Below are positions 61,057 to 64,000 of a stretch of 64,000 nucleotides of DNA, piece by piece (positions within the stretch are counted from its first letter, which is position 1; every line of letters starts with the position of its first letter). Source of the stretch: Streptomyces sp. LaPpAH-108 (GTDB taxonomy: Bacteria; Actinomycetota; Actinomycetes; Streptomycetales; Streptomycetaceae); NCBI RefSeq assembly GCF_000373625.1, contig NZ_KB891999.1, positions 101,738 to 165,737 on the forward strand, given 5' to 3'. The notes under the pieces were generated by a model. That model saw only the letters and a list, made by a program, of their open reading frames with translations. It was not told where the DNA came from and made no database searches. The translations under genes were made by a program, and so were the position numbers.

Positions 61057-61899
61057 ATGCCTTCTTTCGACACACCCGAACCGATTTCGGTCACCGCCCA
61101 CGTGGGCGCCGGTTCCATCCGCTTCACCGCGGGCGACCGGCTCGACACCGTCGTCCAGGCACTGCCCCGCGACCCCGAGAGGGACAAGGACGTGCGGGCC
61201 GCCGAGCAGACCGAGGTCTCCTGCGCGAGCGGCGTGCTGACCGTCCGGACGAAGGAGCGGCGCATGCTCGGGCCCAGCGGAATCGTCGACGTGACGGTCG
61301 AACTGCCCGCGGGATCGCGCATCGACATGACCGGCCCCTGGGTCCAGGTGCTCGGCGAGGGGCGGCTCGGCGAGGTCCGGGTGAAGACCTCGGTCGGCGA
61401 CGTCCGGCTGGAGACGACCGGCCCGCTGAACCTGGCCCTGTCGCACGGTTCGGTCGTCGTGGACCGGGTCGAGGGTGCGGCCGAGATCACCACCAGCTCC
61501 GGCACCGTGCGCGTCGGCGTCGTCGACGGCCCCGCCGTCCTGAAGAACTCGAACGGCGCCACGACCGTCGGCACCGTGACCGGCGAGCTGCGGGTGAGGG
61601 GGACCAACGGCGGCATCGACATCACCCGCGCCGGGGCGTCGGTCACCGGCACCGCGACCAACGGCTCCCTCCGCGTCGCCGAAGTCGCCAGCGGCGAGGT
61701 CCAGTTGGAGACCTCCAACGGTCCCATCGAGATCGGCATCCGCGAGGGCACCGCCGCCTGGCTCGACGTCAGCTCCCAGCGCGGGCAGGTGCGCAACGCG
61801 CTCGCCGAGGCCGAGGCGCCGGAGAAGACCGAGGAGACCGTCACGGTCCGGGCGCGGACCAACTGGGGCAACATCGACATCAGCCGCTCCCGGCTCTGA
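61057..61899 (+). CDS. DUF4097 beta-helix protein
   Basis: A 280-residue protein from ATG 61057. After MPSFDTPEPISVTAHVGAGS there are short beta repeats with a recurring G-x-(V/I)-x-(V/L) pattern (GDVRLETT, GSVVVDRV, GTVRVGVV, GGIDITRA, GSLRVAEV, GNIDISRS). This is the right-handed beta-solenoid of DUF4097. No signal peptide or membrane segment, so it is cytoplasmic. Function unknown; co-transcribed with the HicB-like gene. Its last 20 bp overlap the convergent kdpD. Confidence 0.88.
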   Translation: MPSFDTPEPISVTAHVGAGSIRFTAGDRLDTVVQALPRDPERDKDVRAAEQTEVSCASGVLTVRTKERRMLGPSGIVDVTVELPAGSRIDMTGPWVQVLGEGRLGEVRVKTSVGDVRLETTGPLNLALSHGSVVVDRVEGAAEITTSSGTVRVGVVDGPAVLKNSNGATTVGTVTGELRVRGTNGGIDITRAGASVTGTATNGSLRVAEVASGEVQLETSNGPIEIGIREGTAAWLDVSSQRGQVRNALAEAEAPEKTEETVTVRARTNWGNIDISRSRL

Positions 61900-64000
61900 G
61901 CACCGGGGCCGTCGGTACCGCCAGCACCATGGTGAGGCCGCCGCCGGGGGTGTCCTCGGTGTCGAGGGTGCCGCCGACGGCCTCGGCGAAGCCGCGGGCG
62001 ACCGCGAGGCCGAGGCCGACCCCGGCACCGCGGGGTGAGTCGCCGTACCGCTGGAAGGGTTCGAAGATACGCTCCTTGGCCTCGTCCGGTACACCGGGTC
62101 CGCGGTCGACGACCCGTATCTCGACCCGGTCGGGAAGGGCGCTCGCGGAGACCAGGACCTTCTCGTCCGGCGGGCTGTACTTGACGGCGTTCTCGACGAC
62201 GTTGGCCACGGCCCGCTCCAGCAGCCCCCGGTCGACGTACACCATGGGCAGGGTCTCGGGGACGTCCAGCTCCACGCTGTCCTCGGGGACTCCGCCGAGT
62301 GCCATGGGCACGACCTCGTCGAGGTCGGTCTCCCGGATGAGAGGGGTGACGGTGCCGGTCTGGAGGCGGGACATGTCCAGGAGGTTGCCGACGAGGTGGT
62401 CGAGCCGGTCGGCGCCCTCCTCGATGGCCTCGAGCAGCTCGGCCTGGTCCTGCTCGGACCACTCGACGTCGGCCGAACGCAGCGAGGACACCGCCGCCTT
62501 GATCCCGGCGAGCGGGGTGCGCAGGTCGTGGCTGACAGCGGCGAGCAGGGCGGTGCGGATGCGGTTGCCCTCGGCGAGCGTGCGGGCCCGGTCGGCCTCG
62601 GCCTGGAGGCGGCGCCGGTCCAGGACGACGGCGGCCTGCGCGGCGAAGGCGGCGAGCACCCGGCGGTCGGCGGCGGGCAGCACCCGGCCGCGCAGGGACA
62701 GGGCCAGGTGGTCCCCGGCCGGTACGTCCACGTCCGCGCGCTCCGGCGTCTCGGCCGGCCGGGGCCCCACGCTGCCGACGCAGGTCCACGGACCCGTCTC
62801 GCCGGTCCGCTCCAGCAGGGCGGCGGACTCCATGCCGAAGGTCTCCCGGACCCGTTCGAGAAGTTCCTCCAGGCCGGTCTCGCCGCGCAGGATGTTCCCG
62901 GCGAGGAAGGACAGGATCTCCGACTCGGCACGCAGCCGGGCCGCCTGATGGGTGCGCCGGGCCGCGAGGTCCACCACCGAGGCCACGGACAGGGCGACCC
63001 CGACGAAGATCGCGATGGCGACGATGTTCTCCGGGTCGGCGACGGTGAAGGTGTGGACGGGCGGGGTGAAGAACCAGTTGAGCAGCAACGAGCCGACCAC
63101 CGCGGAGGCCAGCGCGGGGAGGAGACCGCCCACGAGGGCCGCCGCCACGGTCAGGCTGAGGTAGAGCAGCATGTCGTTGGCGAGGCCGACGGCCGGAGCG
63201 GCGCCGGCGAGCAGCCAGGTCAGCAGGACCGGGCCCAGCACACCGACGAGCCAGCCCCAGACGACCCGGGCACGTCCCAGGCGTGCACCCCTGGCCACCG
63301 GCAGTCCACGGCCCTTGCCGACCTCGTCGTGGGTGATGAGGTGGACGTCCAGGTCGGGGCCCGACTCACGGGCGACCGTGGCACCGACCCCCGGCCCGAA
63401 GACGTACTGCCAGCCCCGGCGCCGGGAGACGCCGAGCACGATCTGGGTGGCGTTGACGCCGCGTGCGAAGTCCAGCAGGGCGGCGGGTATGTCGTCGCCG
63501 ACCACATGGTGGAACGTGCCGCCCAGATCCTCCACCAAGGTGCGCTGGAGAGCGAGTTCCTTCGGGGAAGCGGCGGTGAGACCGTCACTGCGGGCTATGT
63601 AGACCGCCAGCACCTCACCGCCCGCACCCTTCTCCGCCAGCCGGGCAGCCCGCCGGATCAGCGTGCGGCCCTCCGGACCACCGGTCAGACCGACCACGAT
63701 GCGCTCACGCGAACCCCAGATCCGGGAGACCTCATGCGCACTGCGGTACTCGTTCAGATACTCGTCGACCCGATCGGCCACCCACAGCAGCGCCAGCTCC
63801 CGCAGCGCGGTGAGATTGCCGGGGCGGAAGTAGTTGGAGAGGGCCGCATCTACCTTGTCCGGCTGATAGACGTTCCCGTGCGCCATACGGCGGCGCAGCG
63901 CCTGCGGCGACATGTCGACCAGCTCGATCTGATCGGCCCGCCGCACCACCTCGTCCGGCACCGTCTCACGCTGACGCACCCCCGTGATCGACTCCACCAC
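61880..64000 (-). CDS. kdpD: Sensor histidine kinase KdpD (5' end outside window)
   Basis: 706 codons of a KdpD kinase; the N-terminal KdpD domain with its Walker motif lies beyond the edge. In order: end of the KdpD domain (ESITGVRQRETVPDEVVRRA), a USP-like domain (RIVVGLTGGPEGRTLIRRAA), four membrane helices (about 240-345), a GAF-like segment, HisKA with the phosphorylated His in AAVSHDLRTPLAGIKAA, and the ATPase domain (NVVENAVKYSPPDEK; VDRGPGVPDEAKERIFEPF; GAGVGLGLAVARGF). KdpD senses low potassium or turgor and phosphorylates KdpE. It is convergent with DUF4097 (20-bp overlap). Confidence 0.96.
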   Translation of the reverse strand: MVESITGVRQRETVPDEVVRRADQIELVDMSPQALRRRMAHGNVYQPDKVDAALSNYFRPGNLTALRELALLWVADRVDEYLNEYRSAHEVSRIWGSRERIVVGLTGGPEGRTLIRRAARLAEKGAGGEVLAVYIARSDGLTAASPKELALQRTLVEDLGGTFHHVVGDDIPAALLDFARGVNATQIVLGVSRRRGWQYVFGPGVGATVARESGPDLDVHLITHDEVGKGRGLPVARGARLGRARVVWGWLVGVLGPVLLTWLLAGAAPAVGLANDMLLYLSLTVAAALVGGLLPALASAVVGSLLLNWFFTPPVHTFTVADPENIVAIAIFVGVALSVASVVDLAARRTHQAARLRAESEILSFLAGNILRGETGLEELLERVRETFGMESAALLERTGETGPWTCVGSVGPRPAETPERADVDVPAGDHLALSLRGRVLPAADRRVLAAFAAQAAVVLDRRRLQAEADRARTLAEGNRIRTALLAAVSHDLRTPLAGIKAAVSSLRSADVEWSEQDQAELLEAIEEGADRLDHLVGNLLDMSRLQTGTVTPLIRETDLDEVVPMALGGVPEDSVELDVPETLPMVYVDRGLLERAVANVVENAVKYSPPDEKVLVSASALPDRVEIRVVDRGPGVPDEAKERIFEPFQRYGDSPRGAGVGLGLAVARGFAEAVGGTLDTEDTPGGGLTMVLAVPTAPVLRAGSG

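Overview
The window is about 64 kb of very GC-rich DNA with strong G/C preference at third codon positions, GTG starts, many 4-bp gene overlaps and short Shine-Dalgarno sites. Monomeric isocitrate dehydrogenase, gas-vesicle remnants, a SAV_915-type protein, HicB-like/DUF4097 pairs and actinobacterial sulfur leader peptides all point to a Streptomyces chromosome, probably an accessory or arm-proximal part. I saw no rRNA, tRNA, CRISPR array or insertion sequence.

Layout. 0-5.6 kb: a truncated TetR regulator divergent from an amidase, then a crotonase, an MscS channel, an HD-domain phosphohydrolase and a DUF4186 protein. 5.6-11.4 kb: monomeric NADP-isocitrate dehydrogenase closed by a perfect hairpin, then metY, metX and an N-formylglutamate amidohydrolase in tight succession. 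11.6-19.1 kb: a sulfur-scavenging island read leftward (Xi-class GST-like protein, amino-acid-type ABC transporter, two flavin monooxygenases). Three units in it are each preceded by a short leader peptide ending in a common (H/V)DLxRV motif, and the three share an upstream sequence motif. 19.2-22.3 kb: a hydrolase and a relic gas-vesicle locus (gvpA and gvpF intact, gvpO broken) beside other gene fragments. 22.3-29.7 kb: an aminoglycoside-phosphotransferase-like kinase, a large TerD-domain protein, TetR/GNAT/YbaK genes, an MFS exporter divergent from MarR, and a blasticidin-S-deaminase-like enzyme.

29.7-38.7 kb holds a coherent energy or stress block: ppa, phosphoglycerate mutase and enolase in one operon, an EttA-type ABC-F protein, a pyrophosphatase-like pseudoenzyme, a DUF211 protein with a VIT/CCC1-like membrane partner, and a GAF-PP2C phosphatase. 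Three transcription units in this block carry a conserved 43-48 bp upstream element with compensating inverted repeats. I could not assign it to a known regulator, and it is the most promising unexplained signal in the window.

38.9-44.1 kb: a DUF2180 protein, a TetR regulator with clear operators, an SDR and a zinc alcohol dehydrogenase, a probable F420-dependent LLM enzyme and a DUF1684 protein. 44.1-58.1 kb: a complete L-rhamnose catabolic locus with LacI regulator, RhaS/P/Q/T transporter, secreted GH78 rhamnosidase, RhaI, a bifunctional RhaD-dehydrogenase and RhaB, with LacI-type palindromes in the divergent promoter. 58.1-64 kb: a frameshifted small gene, a stand-alone lysA paralogue, a SAV_915 protein, a HicB-like/DUF4097 operon with duplicated operators, and the 3' part of kdpD running off the edge.
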